From: Agreia sp. Leaf210
GTDB lineage: Bacteria; Actinomycetota; Actinomycetes; Actinomycetales; Microbacteriaceae
Assembly (NCBI RefSeq): GCF_001421485.1
Contig: NZ_LMKK01000001.1
Coordinates: forward strand, 377,717 to 441,716
Reading direction: 5' to 3'
Length of the DNA stretch: 64,000 nt
A program made the position numbers and the translations under genes. This document shows, piece after piece, positions 33,693 through 42,540 of the stretch (position 1 is the stretch's first letter; each line of letters starts with the position of its first letter). The notes beneath the pieces were generated by a model. That model searched no databases and was not told where the DNA came from. It worked only from the letters and a program-made list of their open reading frames with translations.

Positions 33693-34820
33693 TCAGTGAG
33701 CGAACGGCAGCGATGCGGCCAACCGGCGACCGTAATCCGAGACGGCGCGCCCCACCGCGAGTCGCTCGACGTCGTACCGGTTCAGGGCGTCGCGCACGTC
33801 GAGCTCCGCCAGCAGCGCGGCGATCGTCATCGCGTCTCCGGCCGCCTTCGCCGCGCCCATCGCGGTGTGCGGCCGCACCATCACCGCAGCGTCGCCGAGC
33901 AGAATTACCCGGCCACGCGTCATCCGCGATGGCACGTAGTCGTAGATGGCCTGCAGGAACGGGCGCGGTTCGGCCACGACCGCATCGGCGAACGAAGGCG
34001 GAAGCTCGGCGTGCGCAGAGCTCACCAGTTCGTCGCGTCGTAGCGACGGCAATTGCCCTGGGGCCAGAGACGTGCTGGACGACGGCCGGCCGGCATCCTG
34101 CATCAGGGCGCTGAGCGCTGCCGTTGTGAGCGCGCGATACCAGACCCAGTTGTAGCGTCGTTCGCCCACCGCCGTCTCACCGTTGGGGCCCGGAACCAGG
34201 TAGCCCAGCATGTGCGCCTCTGGTCCGTTGAAGAAGGCGAAGCGGTCGAGCAGCGTTTCGGCCGAGGCGGCGGGCAGCGACGACTCGGGAATGAGACCGC
34301 GCCAGGTGACGTACCCGGCGTAGGAGTTCTCGGAACGTCCGGGGTCGACGAACTCTCGAGCAACGGAGTTCAGCCCGTCCGCGCCGATGACGAGGTCGAC
34401 GCTCTCCTCCCGTCCGTCGTCGAACCGCACGCTCGCCCCGTCGTCGGCGGACGAGACGCTGTGCACCGGGCTCGAGAGGCGATACGAGTCGGCCGGAAGG
34501 AGGCCACGAAAGGCCTCGTAGATGTAGTCCCACGAAAGCTGAGTCTGGGGCGAAGGGTCGCCGTAGACGACGCGACCCGATCGGTCGAGAGTGATCCTCT
34601 CGCGAGCGACGACCCCGACGTCGCCCGCGTCTTTCCGCCCCGCCAATCGCAGGATGTCGAACAGTTCCTGCTGGGCGACCAGGCCGGCTCCCCGCTTCGC
34701 GAGGCCGTGCTCTGATCGCTCGTACACGGTGACCCGATGCCCCGCCTGCGAGAGGAGCACTGCGGCGAAGAGCCCTCCGATAGAGCCCCCGACAACGGCG
34801 ATGTTCAGCTTTCCGCTCAT
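33693..34820 (-). CDS. FAD-dependent aromatic-hydroxylase-type monooxygenase
   Basis: 375 residues. GxGxxG-type Rossmann motif [12 protein letters not shown] (about 9-20), [14 protein letters not shown] (NADPH/FAD DG motif) and [24 protein letters not shown] (GD motif). [14 protein letters not shown] is characteristic of the 2,6-dihydroxypyridine/salicylate hydroxylase-like branch. Class A flavin monooxygenases insert one oxygen into an aromatic ring using NAD(P)H. No pathway genes nearby. ATG start at 34820. Confidence 0.88.
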   Translation of the reverse strand: MSGKLNIAVVGGSIGGLFAAVLLSQAGHRVTVYERSEHGLAKRGAGLVAQQELFDILRLAGRKDAGDVGVVARERITLDRSGRVVYGDPSPQTQLSWDYIYEAFRGLLPADSYRLSSPVHSVSSADDGASVRFDDGREESVDLVIGADGLNSVAREFVDPGRSENSYAGYVTWRGLIPESSLPAASAETLLDRFAFFNGPEAHMLGYLVPGPNGETAVGERRYNWVWYRALTTAALSALMQDAGRPSSSTSLAPGQLPSLRRDELVSSAHAELPPSFADAVVAEPRPFLQAIYDYVPSRMTRGRVILLGDAAVMVRPHTAMGAAKAAGDAMTIAALLAELDVRDALNRYDVERLAVGRAVSDYGRRLAASLPFAH

Positions 34821-34984
34821 GCCCCGAGGCTAATCACGGCTCGGTGGCGGCGGTTCCTACAGACGACGCAAGTTGGCCATCGCGCCGGTCGAGCTCTTCG
34901 AGACGGTCGACAGGACGACGATGCGCGCCTCGACCAACGGCCGTCAGTCTTGCTTCGCGCGCACGATTGTGTTGGGTTAGAGCT

Positions 34985-35260
34985 ATGAACTCAGATACCG
35001 ACAACGCAGCCCCTCGGACTCACGTCGCGGTGCGCGTTCTTCTCGGAGTCGCGGGGGCAGTCTTCATGTGTGCCCTCATCTACAAAGGCCTCGCTGTCTT
35101 CGTGAGCGGCGCAGCCGAGAGTTCACAGGACGTTGCCGGAATCCTTCGAAGTCTCTACATCTCTGCCGTTGCAGGAGGGGCGGCGATCCTTCTCGCCATC
35201 ACCGCACTGGTCGTCTCCCGGACGCCCGGGCGCGACATCTCCCGAGCCAGCCGTCGTTGA
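34985..35260 (+). CDS. Small two-helix membrane protein, unknown
   Basis: 91 residues from ATG at 34985. Two hydrophobic segments (about 15-37 and 55-78) and a basic C-terminus. No Shine-Dalgarno of note; the frame is open further upstream but that stretch is Arg/Ser-rich. I recognise no family. It sits 10 bp before another small ORF in a low-density stretch. Confidence 0.55.
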   Translation: MNSDTDNAAPRTHVAVRVLLGVAGAVFMCALIYKGLAVFVSGAAESSQDVAGILRSLYISAVAGGAAILLAITALVVSRTPGRDISRASRR

Positions 35261-35270
35261 ATCGAACATC

Positions 35271-35483
35271 ATGGGTGGAGCTGTAAGAAATGTCTGGATC
35301 GTCAGTCATGAGGATTCTCCGCCGAACAACATCATCGGCGTGTTTGCAACGCAAAGTGAAGCAGCCTCGTTCGCAGAGGAAATGGCCGCGGGCCCATTCG
35401 AGAGCGTCATCTACTCGAGCTTCTCAATCGGTTACCGGTACGACAGAGGCACCGGCCATGTTGAGTACGGACCGGACGAATAG
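35271..35483 (+). CDS. Small hypothetical protein, unknown
   Basis: 70 residues: WIVSHEDSPPNNIIGVFATQ followed by an acidic-aromatic tail ending YGPDE. No membrane segment, compact alpha/beta appearance. Starts 10 bp after the preceding small ORF, so probably co-transcribed. Codon positions are less GC-biased than neighbours, hinting at recent acquisition. The reading YDRGTGHVEYGPDE looks protein-like rather than shadow. Confidence 0.6.
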   Translation: MGGAVRNVWIVSHEDSPPNNIIGVFATQSEAASFAEEMAAGPFESVIYSSFSIGYRYDRGTGHVEYGPDE

Positions 35484-35488
35484 CATCG

Positions 35489-35634
35489 TCAATCTGCGAG
35501 GGGATAAGGGACGGAGTCCTTGCTGATCTCGCCGGCGAAGGCTGGAATCGGAACGCCCATGGTCTCGCGAACGGCGTCGACGACCTCGGGCGGGGCGGAC
35601 TCCAGGAGTCTCGGCCTCAAGTACCGGTCCCCGC
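35489..35634 (-). pseudogene. Probable gene remnant (C-terminal ~48 codons)
   Basis: A minus-strand frame bounded by TGA at about 35636 and ending TGA at 35489-35491 reads DRYLRPRLLESAPPEVVDAV, then RETMGVPIPAFAGEISKD, ending SVPYPLAD. Composition looks like a real protein end (amphipathic helix then loop), unlike the Arg-rich shadows, but no start or upstream body remains. Lies immediately downstream of tRNA-Gln on its strand. Family not recognised. The rest of the 35484-35920 gap holds only the tRNA, its terminator and a dispersed repeat. Confidence 0.35.
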
Positions 35635-35672
35635 GTCATCCGCCCTGTGGAAGTCGCGGCCAACGAGCCCAA

Positions 35673-35710
35673 CAAAAAAGGCCCGACCAGTTCGTATGAA
35701 CTGCGGGCCT
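35673..35710 (-). terminator. Rho-independent terminator of tRNA-Gln
   Basis: Minus-strand AGGCCCG...CGGGCC stem with inner GTTC/GAAC pairing, followed by a T-run TTTTTTG (35673-35679). It begins 7 bp after the tRNA 3' end. Confidence 0.87.
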
Positions 35711-35716
35711 CTACTG

Positions 35717-35788
35717 CTGGGGTACCTGGACTCGAACCAAGAACAAAAGAATCAGAATCTTCCGTGTTGCCAATTACACCATACCCCA
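35717..35788 (-). tRNA. tRNA-Gln (anticodon CUG)
   Basis: 72-nt cloverleaf on the minus strand. Acceptor TGGGGTA/TACCCCA, D-arm with TAATTGGCA loop, anticodon loop TTCTGAT giving CUG, T-arm with GGTTCGAGTCC, discriminator G. CCA is not encoded. Confidence 0.94.
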
Positions 35789-35862
35789 CTGCATCAGAAC
35801 CGAAGCCCTGACCGAGAGTCAACACTAGCCTACGCAGGGGCCGCACTCAAACCGAGCAGCCT

Positions 35863-35912
35863 CGTTCGTTGAGCTTGTCGAAACGAGAACCCTTCGACAA
35901 GCTCAGGGAACG
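35863..35912. repeat. Dispersed inverted repeat, copy 2
   Basis: Arms CGTTCGTTGAGCTTGTCGAA (35863-35882) and TTCGACAAGCTCAGGGAACG (35893-35912), 18 of 20 paired, 10-nt loop. Same family as 3184-3228 and 50062-50116. It sits 9 bp after the stop of the flavoprotein gene (minus strand) and could form its terminator. Confidence 0.78.
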
Positions 35913-35920
35913 GACACGCC

Positions 35921-36910
35921 CTACAGCGAGCCGATCAGGTAGCGGTTGATCACGGCTGCGGCACGCGCGCCCTCGCCGGCGGCCACGATCAGCTGGTGCG
36001 GCCCGGGAGGAACCACGTCGCCTGCCGCGTAGATGCCGGCCACAGCGGTGCGTCCATCGGCGTCGGCCTCGATCCAGCCGTCGGCCGTTTCAGGAATCTG
36101 CAGCGTCGACGCATAGTCGAGCTTCGTCTCCCACAGCGGCCTGATGAAGCCACCCGTGCGCGGGATCACCTCGCCGTCGACCAGCTTCACTCCGGTGAGA
36201 CCCGTCTTGTCGCCCACGACGTCGTCGATCTGTCGCCGCTCCACCCGGATGCCGCGGGCGGCAAGCGCCGCCTCGTCGGTGTCAGAGACGGTTCCGACTC
36301 CGTTGGTGAACACGATGAGATCGCTCGACCACTGCGAGATCAGCAGCGCACGCTCGGCCAGGTCGTCGCTCTCGCCGATCAGAGCGAGGGGCTCGTCGCT
36401 CTTCTCGAAGCCGTCGCACTCGACGCAGCTGTGCAGGCTCGACCCGTAGTACGCACGAACGCTCGGCATGGCGGGAAGGGTTTCGCTGAGTCCCGAGGCG
36501 ATCAGCACGGCCGACGCGGTGACGTCGACCGACCCGCCGCCTCGGATCGCGGAAGCCTGCACACGGTACTCCGGCCGGCCTCTCAGCTGCTCCGCGGGCG
36601 TGCCCGCCGCATCCGATACCGAGACGCTCGTGACCAGCGCCTGCTGGAACGACGCCATCGGGTAGGACTCGAACTCGGCTCGACCCGTCTTGCGCAACTC
36701 GAGCGGTGAGACGCCGTCGCGCGTGAGAAAACCGTGGCTCTTCAGCGTGGCCGAGTGACGAGGCCTGTTGCTGTCGATGAGCAGAACCGCGCGGCGTGCG
36801 CGCACGAGATTGAGCCCGGCAGACATGCCGGCGGGGCCCGCGCCGATGATCACGCAGTCGATGTGCCCTTCGACAGGCGCTACAGCTTTGGGCCGCGAGA
36901 TCTCGATCAT
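35921..36910 (-). CDS. Thioredoxin-reductase-like FAD/NAD(P) oxidoreductase
   Basis: 329 residues. Two Rossmann folds: IIGAGPAGMSAGLNLVRA (about 21-38, FAD) and LIGESDDLAERALL (about 173-186, NAD(P)). A CVEC redox pair precedes the second fold, as in thioredoxin reductases, and the C-terminal GIYAAGDVVPPGPHQ is the FAD-contact motif. The fold layout matches low-Mr TrxR, but thioredoxin is not adjacent and the NADPH-binding HRR element is not evident, so it may be a TrxR-like reductase of another partner. Ends 3 bp before the gltX stop. Confidence 0.86.
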   Translation of the reverse strand: MIEISRPKAVAPVEGHIDCVIIGAGPAGMSAGLNLVRARRAVLLIDSNRPRHSATLKSHGFLTRDGVSPLELRKTGRAEFESYPMASFQQALVTSVSVSDAAGTPAEQLRGRPEYRVQASAIRGGGSVDVTASAVLIASGLSETLPAMPSVRAYYGSSLHSCVECDGFEKSDEPLALIGESDDLAERALLISQWSSDLIVFTNGVGTVSDTDEAALAARGIRVERRQIDDVVGDKTGLTGVKLVDGEVIPRTGGFIRPLWETKLDYASTLQIPETADGWIEADADGRTAVAGIYAAGDVVPPGPHQLIVAAGEGARAAAVINRYLIGSL

Positions 36911-36913
36911 GGG

Positions 36914-38431
36914 CTAGGCCATCCGGCTCGAGAGGCGGTCTATGCGAGCGATCGACTCCGCCTTGCCGAGCAACTCGAACGATTCGAAGAGCGGCGGCGA
37001 GATCTTGCGTCCCGATGCGGCAACACGAAGGGGGCCATACGCCACACGAGGCTTGAGCGAGAGACCGTCGATCAGCGCAGCCTGCAACGCAGCCTGGATT
37101 TCGGCGGCGTTCCAGTTGCTCTCTTCGATCAGTTCGAGGGCGTTCATCGATGCGCTGAGCACGAGCCCGGCGTTCTCGGGAAGCCCGGCCAGGGCATCCG
37201 GCTGGTACTCGAGGTTCGCGCCCTGCACGAACAGGAAGCCGAGCATGGCCGGAGCATCGCCCAGCAGAGCCATGCGCTCCTGCACGAGCGGCGCCGCCTT
37301 CAGCAGCAGCTGCTCCTGGTAGTCGTTGAGCGGTTCGGTCAGGATGCCGTCACGCACGAGATAGGGAATCATGCGGGCCGCGAAATCGACGCTGGCGAGC
37401 ATGCGGATGTGGTCGCCGTTGATCGACTCCGCCTTCTTCAGGTCGAAGCGGGCCGGATTGGGGTTGACGTCTTTCACGTCGAACGCGGCGATCATCTCGT
37501 CGATCGAGAAGACATCGCGGTCGTGGGTGAGCGACCAGCCCAGCAGCGCGAGGTAATTGACGAGGCCCTCGGGAATGAAGCCACGGTCGCGGTGGTGGAA
37601 GAGATTGGACTCCGGGTCGCGCTTCGACAGCTTCTTGTTGCCGTCGCCCATGACGTAGGGCAGGTGGCCGAACTGCGGCACCCACTCGGCCACGCCGATG
37701 TCGATGAGCGCGTGATAGAGGGCGATCTGCCGGGGCGTCGAAGAGAGCAGGTCTTCTCCGCGAAGAACGTGCGTGATGTGCATCAGCGCATCGTCGACCG
37801 GGTTGACAAGGGTATAGAGCGGGGCCCCGTTGGGGCGCACGACCACGAAGTCGGTGAACGAGCCTTCGGGGAACGTGATGTCACCGCGAACCAGGTCGGT
37901 GAAGCTCAGCTCGGTGTCGGGAACGCGCAGTCGCAGCGCGGGCTGGCGGCCCTCCACCTTGAACGCCGCGCGCTGCTCGTCGGTGAGCGTGCGGTCGAAG
38001 TTGTCGTAGCCCAGCTGCTTGGCGCGGCCTGCGGCCTCGTTGCGCGCGTCGATCTCTTCGGCGGTCGAGAAGCTCTCGTAGAGATGGCCGGAGGCCTTGA
38101 GCTTCTCGATGACCTCGAGGTAGATGTCCGTGCGCTCAGACTGACGGTAGGGCGCGTCGGGACCGCCGACGTCGATGCCCTCATCCCAATCGAGGCGCAA
38201 CCAGCGCAGCGCGTCGAGCAGCTGACCGTAGCTCTCCTCCGAGTCGCGCGCCGCGTCGGTGTCTTCGATGCGGAAGACGAGCTTGCCGCCCGTGTGCCTG
38301 GCATACGCCCAGTTGAACAGGGCGGTGCGGATCAGGCCGACGTGCGGCGTACCGGTGGGCGACGGGCAGAACCGAACGCGAACGTCGGCGCCAGAGGCGG
38401 TGGACACAGGGTGCAAGGAGGGATTCGACAT
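36914..38431 (-). CDS. gltX: Glutamyl-tRNA synthetase
   Basis: 505 residues. Class I signature [20 protein letters not shown] (HVGL in place of HIGH) near residues 18-37, and [19 protein letters not shown], the KMSKS-equivalent, near 258. Charges tRNA-Glu; in actinobacteria it usually also mischarges tRNA-Gln, which GatCAB then amidates (established for the lineage; GatCAB is not in the window). Both tRNA-Glu and tRNA-Gln genes lie in this window. 32 bp separate it from the FAH gene. Confidence 0.97.
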   Translation of the reverse strand: MSNPSLHPVSTASGADVRVRFCPSPTGTPHVGLIRTALFNWAYARHTGGKLVFRIEDTDAARDSEESYGQLLDALRWLRLDWDEGIDVGGPDAPYRQSERTDIYLEVIEKLKASGHLYESFSTAEEIDARNEAAGRAKQLGYDNFDRTLTDEQRAAFKVEGRQPALRLRVPDTELSFTDLVRGDITFPEGSFTDFVVVRPNGAPLYTLVNPVDDALMHITHVLRGEDLLSSTPRQIALYHALIDIGVAEWVPQFGHLPYVMGDGNKKLSKRDPESNLFHHRDRGFIPEGLVNYLALLGWSLTHDRDVFSIDEMIAAFDVKDVNPNPARFDLKKAESINGDHIRMLASVDFAARMIPYLVRDGILTEPLNDYQEQLLLKAAPLVQERMALLGDAPAMLGFLFVQGANLEYQPDALAGLPENAGLVLSASMNALELIEESNWNAAEIQAALQAALIDGLSLKPRVAYGPLRVAASGRKISPPLFESFELLGKAESIARIDRLSSRMA

Positions 38432-38463
38432 ACCTCCTCAATCCTACCGAGGAGTGCGTTCGA

Positions 38464-39234
38464 CTAGCGGTTCTTGGCCGGGTTGCTCAGCAGGCCGAGA
38501 CCCGCGATCGAGATCTCGACCTTCTGGCCGTCGACGAACGGACCGACGCCCGCGGGCGTTCCCGTGAGAATGACGTCGCCGGGCAGCAGGGTCCAGACGC
38601 TCGATGCGAACGCAATGATCTCGGGAATCGAGTGGATCATCTGGTTCGTGTTGCCGCTCTGGCGCAACTCACCGTCTACGCGCACTTCTATGGCGGCATC
38701 CGAGAAGTCGAACTCGGTCTCGATGACCGGGCCGAGCGGGCAGAACGTGTCGTAGCCCTTGGCGCGGGCCCACTGGCCGTCGGACTTCTGGATGTCGCGG
38801 GCCGTCACATCGTTCGCGATCGTATAGCCGAAGACCACGTCGGCGTAGTCCTCCTTCTTGACGTCGCGGGCGATGCTGCCGATCACGACGGCGAGTTCGC
38901 CCTCGTGCTCGACCTGCGAACTCTCGCGCGGCAACTGGATAGCGTCGCCCGGGCCGATCACGGACGTGTTGGGTTTCAAAAAGATGAGGGGCGTCGTGGG
39001 TGCCTCGCCGCCCATCTCGGCCGCGTGCTCGGCGTAGTTCTTGCCGACAGCAACGACCTTCGAGCGAGGGATGACCGGGGCGAGCAGCTTGACATTCGCG
39101 TCGAGAGGCACCCGCTCCTCGGTGGTCTCGTAGCCCACGAACATGGGGTCGCCCACGAGAACGACGATCTCCGTCTCATCGACGATTCCGAACCGGGGCT
39201 CTCCCCCGCTGACCGTAAAGCGCGCTATTTTCAC
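38464..39234 (-). CDS. Fumarylacetoacetate-hydrolase-family protein
   Basis: 256 residues. The FAH fold motifs are complete: NYAEHAAE, FLKPNTSVIGPGD, VEHEGELAVVIG (metal-binding Glu pair), FGYTIANDVTARDIQ and SVWTLLPGDVILTGTPAGVG. Typical substrates are acylpyruvates or beta-diketones (acylpyruvase/oxaloacetate decarboxylase branch). Start ATG at 39232-39234. Same strand as gltX, so probably co-transcribed. Housekeeping repair-like role is inference. Confidence 0.9.
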   Translation of the reverse strand: MKIARFTVSGGEPRFGIVDETEIVVLVGDPMFVGYETTEERVPLDANVKLLAPVIPRSKVVAVGKNYAEHAAEMGGEAPTTPLIFLKPNTSVIGPGDAIQLPRESSQVEHEGELAVVIGSIARDVKKEDYADVVFGYTIANDVTARDIQKSDGQWARAKGYDTFCPLGPVIETEFDFSDAAIEVRVDGELRQSGNTNQMIHSIPEIIAFASSVWTLLPGDVILTGTPAGVGPFVDGQKVEISIAGLGLLSNPAKNR

Positions 39235-39318
39235 GCTCCCGAGCCTAGCCCGAACGCTACGCTATCGAGGGGCGAGCAACTCCTCGCCCGTACAGAGCAA
39301 GCTTCGAGGAGTACAACC

Positions 39319-39555
39319 ATGTCCGACTATTCCTTCGGCGGAGCGGCCGACATCGACCGCGCGATCGGATTCCTCGTGAGCCTCGACAACGAGCAGCGCA
39401 ACGCCCTCGCCGTACTCGAGATCGACCAGGCCATCGACGAGTTGCAGGCCGAGTACGTCAAGGTTCAGGCAGACCCGAGCCACGTTCCGAGCCACGAGTT
39501 CATCGCAGCGCTCAGTGGCTACCTCGAGATGGCTGACGACCGCGAGCGCGAGTAA
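39319..39555 (+). CDS. Small hypothetical protein
   Basis: 78 residues, acidic and helical, rich in Asp/Glu/Ala, with no membrane segment and no recognised domain. ATG at 39319 preceded by GAGGAG (8-nt spacing), the strongest start evidence among the small genes here. The frame is open back to 38632 but that part is antisense to the FAH gene. Divergent from the FAH gene. Confidence 0.7.
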   Translation: MSDYSFGGAADIDRAIGFLVSLDNEQRNALAVLEIDQAIDELQAEYVKVQADPSHVPSHEFIAALSGYLEMADDRERE

Positions 39556-39560
39556 CAAAG

Positions 39561-39597
39561 CTCGCTGATCGAGCAGGCCGCCCGCGGCCGTAGCGAG
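39561..39597. terminator. Hairpin between convergent small gene and ilvE
   Basis: Outer arms CTCGCT (39561-39566) and AGCGAG (39592-39597) with an inner GGCCG/CGGCC stem. Resembles a short dispersed repeat of the TGATCGAGCAGGCCGC type. Lies in the 44-bp gap between two convergent genes, so it may terminate both. Confidence 0.5.
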
Positions 39598-39599
39598 AG

Positions 39600-40706
39600 C
39601 TACGCGTCGAGGCGGGTCAGCCAGCCGTTGACGTCGGGGATGCGACCGTACTGGATGTCGGTGAGCTCCTGACGCAGCGACATCGTGAGCTCGCCGGCCG
39701 GGGCATCCGGATCGCCGACCACGAAGCCGTCGCCCTTCAGCGCGGCGATCGGGGTCACCACTGCGGCGGTGCCACAGGCGAACACCTCGACCACATCGCC
39801 GGATGCGACTCCGTCACGCCACTCGTCGAGCGTCACCTTGCGGTGCTCGACCTTGTGGCCGCGAGCCTTGGCCAGCTCGATGATGCTGTCGCGAGTGACA
39901 CCGTCGAGGATGCTCGACGATTCGGGGGTGACCAGCGTGCCGTCTTTCTTCACGAGGAAGACGTTCATGCCGCCGAGCTCCTCGAGGTATGTGCCCTCTG
40001 ACGAGTCGAGGAACAGCACCTGCGCGCAGCCGTTGGCGTAGGCCTCCTCCTGGGGCAGCAGCGAGGAGGCGTAGTTGCCGCCGGTCTTCGCCGCACCCGT
40101 GCCGCCGCGGCCGGCGCGCGCGTAGTCGGTCGACAGCCAGATCGAGACCGGGGTCACACCGCCGGGGAAGTAGGCACCGGCGGGGCTCGCGATCACGTAG
40201 TACCCCACCTTCTGCGCGCTGCGCACGCCGAGGAAGCTCTCGTTGGCGAACATGAACGGCCGGATGTAGAGACTCGTCTCGCCACCCTCGGGAACCCACG
40301 ATCCGTCGGCCGCGATCAGCTGCTTGAGCGACTCGACGAAGTCCTCGGTCGAGAGCTCGGGCAACGCGAGACGCCGAGCCGAGCGCTGCAGGCGCTCCGC
40401 GTTCTTCTCCGGGCGGAAGGTCCAGACCGAGCCGTCTGCATGACGGTACGCCTTCAATCCCTCGAAGATCTCCTGGGCGTAGTGCAGAACGCTTGCCGCG
40501 GGGTCGAGCAGCAGCGGACCGTACGGGATGACAGCCGCGTCGTGCCAGCCGTCGTTCACGGTCCAGTCGATCTTCACCATGTGGTCGGTGAAGTGCTTGC
40601 CGAAACCCGGGTCGGCGAGGATGGCTTCGCGCTCGACCTCGGCACGCACCGTCTCCGAGGGCGTGAGGGTGAACGTGAGCGGGAAGGTGCTGTCGAGATC
40701 GGTCAT
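39600..40706 (-). CDS. ilvE: Branched-chain amino-acid aminotransferase
   Basis: PLP fold-type IV enzyme; 368 residues. Catalytic Lys lies in GGTGAAKTGGNYASSLL; phosphate/PLP-contact regions LEELGGMNVFLVKKDG and the ending FACGTAAVVTPI are typical. Transfers amino groups between Glu and Val/Ile/Leu, the last step of their synthesis. ATG at 40704-40706. 30 bp after leuB on the same strand, so co-transcribed. Confidence 0.96.
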   Translation of the reverse strand: MTDLDSTFPLTFTLTPSETVRAEVEREAILADPGFGKHFTDHMVKIDWTVNDGWHDAAVIPYGPLLLDPAASVLHYAQEIFEGLKAYRHADGSVWTFRPEKNAERLQRSARRLALPELSTEDFVESLKQLIAADGSWVPEGGETSLYIRPFMFANESFLGVRSAQKVGYYVIASPAGAYFPGGVTPVSIWLSTDYARAGRGGTGAAKTGGNYASSLLPQEEAYANGCAQVLFLDSSEGTYLEELGGMNVFLVKKDGTLVTPESSSILDGVTRDSIIELAKARGHKVEHRKVTLDEWRDGVASGDVVEVFACGTAAVVTPIAALKGDGFVVGDPDAPAGELTMSLRQELTDIQYGRIPDVNGWLTRLDA

Positions 40707-40736
40707 TGCGGGTTCCTTAGTCGAAAAGGTTCGGTG

Positions 40737-41807
40737 TCAGCGGGCGAGCGACGCGGTCACGGCGTCTCTGATGGCGTCACCCACGGCGCTGGTCGCGCGC
40801 GGGCTGTCTGCCTGCCGGGTGGTGATGTCGGCCGTCACGGCCTCGCGGACCGTGCCCGCGGCATCCGGAACCCCGAGGTGATCGAGCAGGAGTGCCACCG
40901 ACAGGATCGCGGCCGTGGGGTCGGCGATCTGCTTGCCTGCGATGTCGGGCGCGGATCCGTGGACCGGCTCGAACATGCTGGGGAAGGCTCCGTCGGGGTT
41001 GATGTTGCCCGAGGCCGCCAGGCCGATTCCGCCGCTGATTGCGCCGGCCAGATCGGTGAGGATGTCGCCGAAGAGGTTGTCTGTGACGATGACGTCAAAT
41101 CTAGCAGGGTCGGTGACCAGGAAGATCGTGGCCGCATCGACGTGCAGATAGTCGACCGCGACCTCGGGGAACTCGGCCCCGACCGTGTCGACGAGCCGGC
41201 GCCAGATTCCTCCCGCGAAGGTCAGCACGTTCGTCTTGTGCACCAGCGTGAGCTTCTTGGCAGCGCGTGACTGAGCCAGCTCGAAGGCGAAACGCACCAC
41301 TCGCTCCACCCCGTACGCCGTGTTGATCGACACCTCGTTCGCGATCTCGTGAGGCGTTCCGACGCGGATGGCTCCGCCGTTGCCGACGTACGGCCCCTCG
41401 GTTCCCTCGCGAACGACCACGAAGTCGACCTCGCCCGGATTCGACAGCGGGCTGTCGACGCCGGGGTAGATCGTGGTGGGGCGCAGGTTCACGTAGTGGT
41501 CGAGCGTGAAGCGCAGCTTCAGAAGCAGACCTCGCTCGATGTTCGCGTTCGCGAGACGCGGGTCGCCGGGCACTCCCCCGACGGCGCCGAGCAGAATCGC
41601 GTCGTGCGACGAGATGGATGCGAGATCCTCGTCGGTCAGCACGTCGCCGGTCTCGAGAAAACGGGTCGCGCCCAGCGAGAAGTGCGTCTTCTCGATGACG
41701 AGTCCGGCAGACGGCGCCACGGCGTCGAGCACCTTCACCGCCTCGGCGACGACCTCGGGGCCGATGCCGTCTCCGGGAATGACGGCGAGTCTGATGGTGC
41801 GCGACAT
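40737..41807 (-). CDS. leuB: 3-isopropylmalate dehydrogenase
   Basis: 356 residues of the beta-decarboxylating dehydrogenase family. [11 protein letters not shown] at the N-terminus, the substrate/metal region [20 protein letters not shown] and [15 protein letters not shown] near the C-terminus. Oxidises 3-isopropylmalate with NAD and Mg. ATG at 41805-41807 with AGGAG 6 nt upstream; an in-frame ATG at 41864 is too far upstream. Completes the leucine set with leuC and leuD elsewhere in the window. Confidence 0.96.
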   Translation of the reverse strand: MSRTIRLAVIPGDGIGPEVVAEAVKVLDAVAPSAGLVIEKTHFSLGATRFLETGDVLTDEDLASISSHDAILLGAVGGVPGDPRLANANIERGLLLKLRFTLDHYVNLRPTTIYPGVDSPLSNPGEVDFVVVREGTEGPYVGNGGAIRVGTPHEIANEVSINTAYGVERVVRFAFELAQSRAAKKLTLVHKTNVLTFAGGIWRRLVDTVGAEFPEVAVDYLHVDAATIFLVTDPARFDVIVTDNLFGDILTDLAGAISGGIGLAASGNINPDGAFPSMFEPVHGSAPDIAGKQIADPTAAILSVALLLDHLGVPDAAGTVREAVTADITTRQADSPRATSAVGDAIRDAVTASLAR

Positions 41808-41864
41808 AGTGCTCCTGCGTTGGATCGGTGCGGAATCGATACGTGCAAGGTTACTTGTCCACAC

Positions 41865-42476
41865 CTACCGGGTGGTTGCGACGTGGTGAAGCGGCGCCAG
41901 AGCGTTGTCGAGCGCGGCTTCCAGCGGCCACGCGGACCGCTCGGGTTGACTGAGTACTAGACCGCCCTGGATCGCCGCGAGGATGACGGTGGCGATCCTT
42001 TGCGAATCGGCCGAGCTGTCGACCGATCCCGCTGCCTTCATGCGCCGAACCCCGTCGGCGAGCTGCTCACGCCAGTCGCGCATCGTCGTCGCGATCGCAC
42101 TTGCCAGATCGGAGTCGGTCGTCGCGGCCTGCGTCGCGAGCGAGCCGATCGGACATGCCCAACGGCCCCGGGCGATGTAGTACTCGACAAGCATTCGCCG
42201 CCAGCGCTCCCAGGACTCCCACGACCCGAGATCATGAATCTCGGGCTCCTGCGCTTCGAGAAGCTGTCGTCCTTCCCACGCGGCGACCTCACGAACCAGC
42301 TCCGCTTTGCCGCCAGGAAAGTAGTGGAACAGCTGGCTCTTGCTGGTCAGGGTGGCCGCTCGCACCGTGTCGAGTGTGGTGCCGCCGATTCCCGACGCGA
42401 GGATCTGCTCCCCCGTGGCCTCGATGATCCGCTGGCGCGTCAGGCGCCCTCGCTCGGTGATCTTCGACGAATCCAT
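41865..42476 (-). CDS. TetR-family transcriptional regulator
   Basis: 203 residues. The HTH LDTVRAATLTSKSQLFHYFPGGKAELVREV lies at about 35-65; the C-terminal domain (WACPIGSLATQAATTDSDL) resembles the AcuR/YsiA-like TetR_C branch. Divergent from an SDR gene with two matching 16-bp palindromes between them. It should repress both. 57 bp before leuB, so leuB may be partly read through from this unit. Confidence 0.9.
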   Translation of the reverse strand: MDSSKITERGRLTRQRIIEATGEQILASGIGGTTLDTVRAATLTSKSQLFHYFPGGKAELVREVAAWEGRQLLEAQEPEIHDLGSWESWERWRRMLVEYYIARGRWACPIGSLATQAATTDSDLASAIATTMRDWREQLADGVRRMKAAGSVDSSADSQRIATVILAAIQGGLVLSQPERSAWPLEAALDNALAPLHHVATTR

Positions 42477-42494
42477 CTGTTCAGCTTAACGCAT

Positions 42495-42540
42495 TGGACC
42501 ACAAGGTCCATTTAATGCTAGGAATGGACCATGAAGTCCA
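42495..42540. promoter_or_regulatory. Twin palindromic operators of the TetR/SDR pair
   Basis: Site 1 TGGACCACAAGGTCCA (42495-42510) is a perfect 6-bp dyad with 4-bp spacer; site 2 TGGACCATGAAGTCCA (42525-42540) matches 14 of 16 positions. Centres are 30 bp apart, near three helical turns. Site 2 overlaps the SDR start codon (42531), so binding would also block ribosome access. Confidence 0.8.

Noticed and set aside
31903-33699. 598-residue plus-strand frame
   Set aside because: Antisense to the surface protein, with shadow-type composition.
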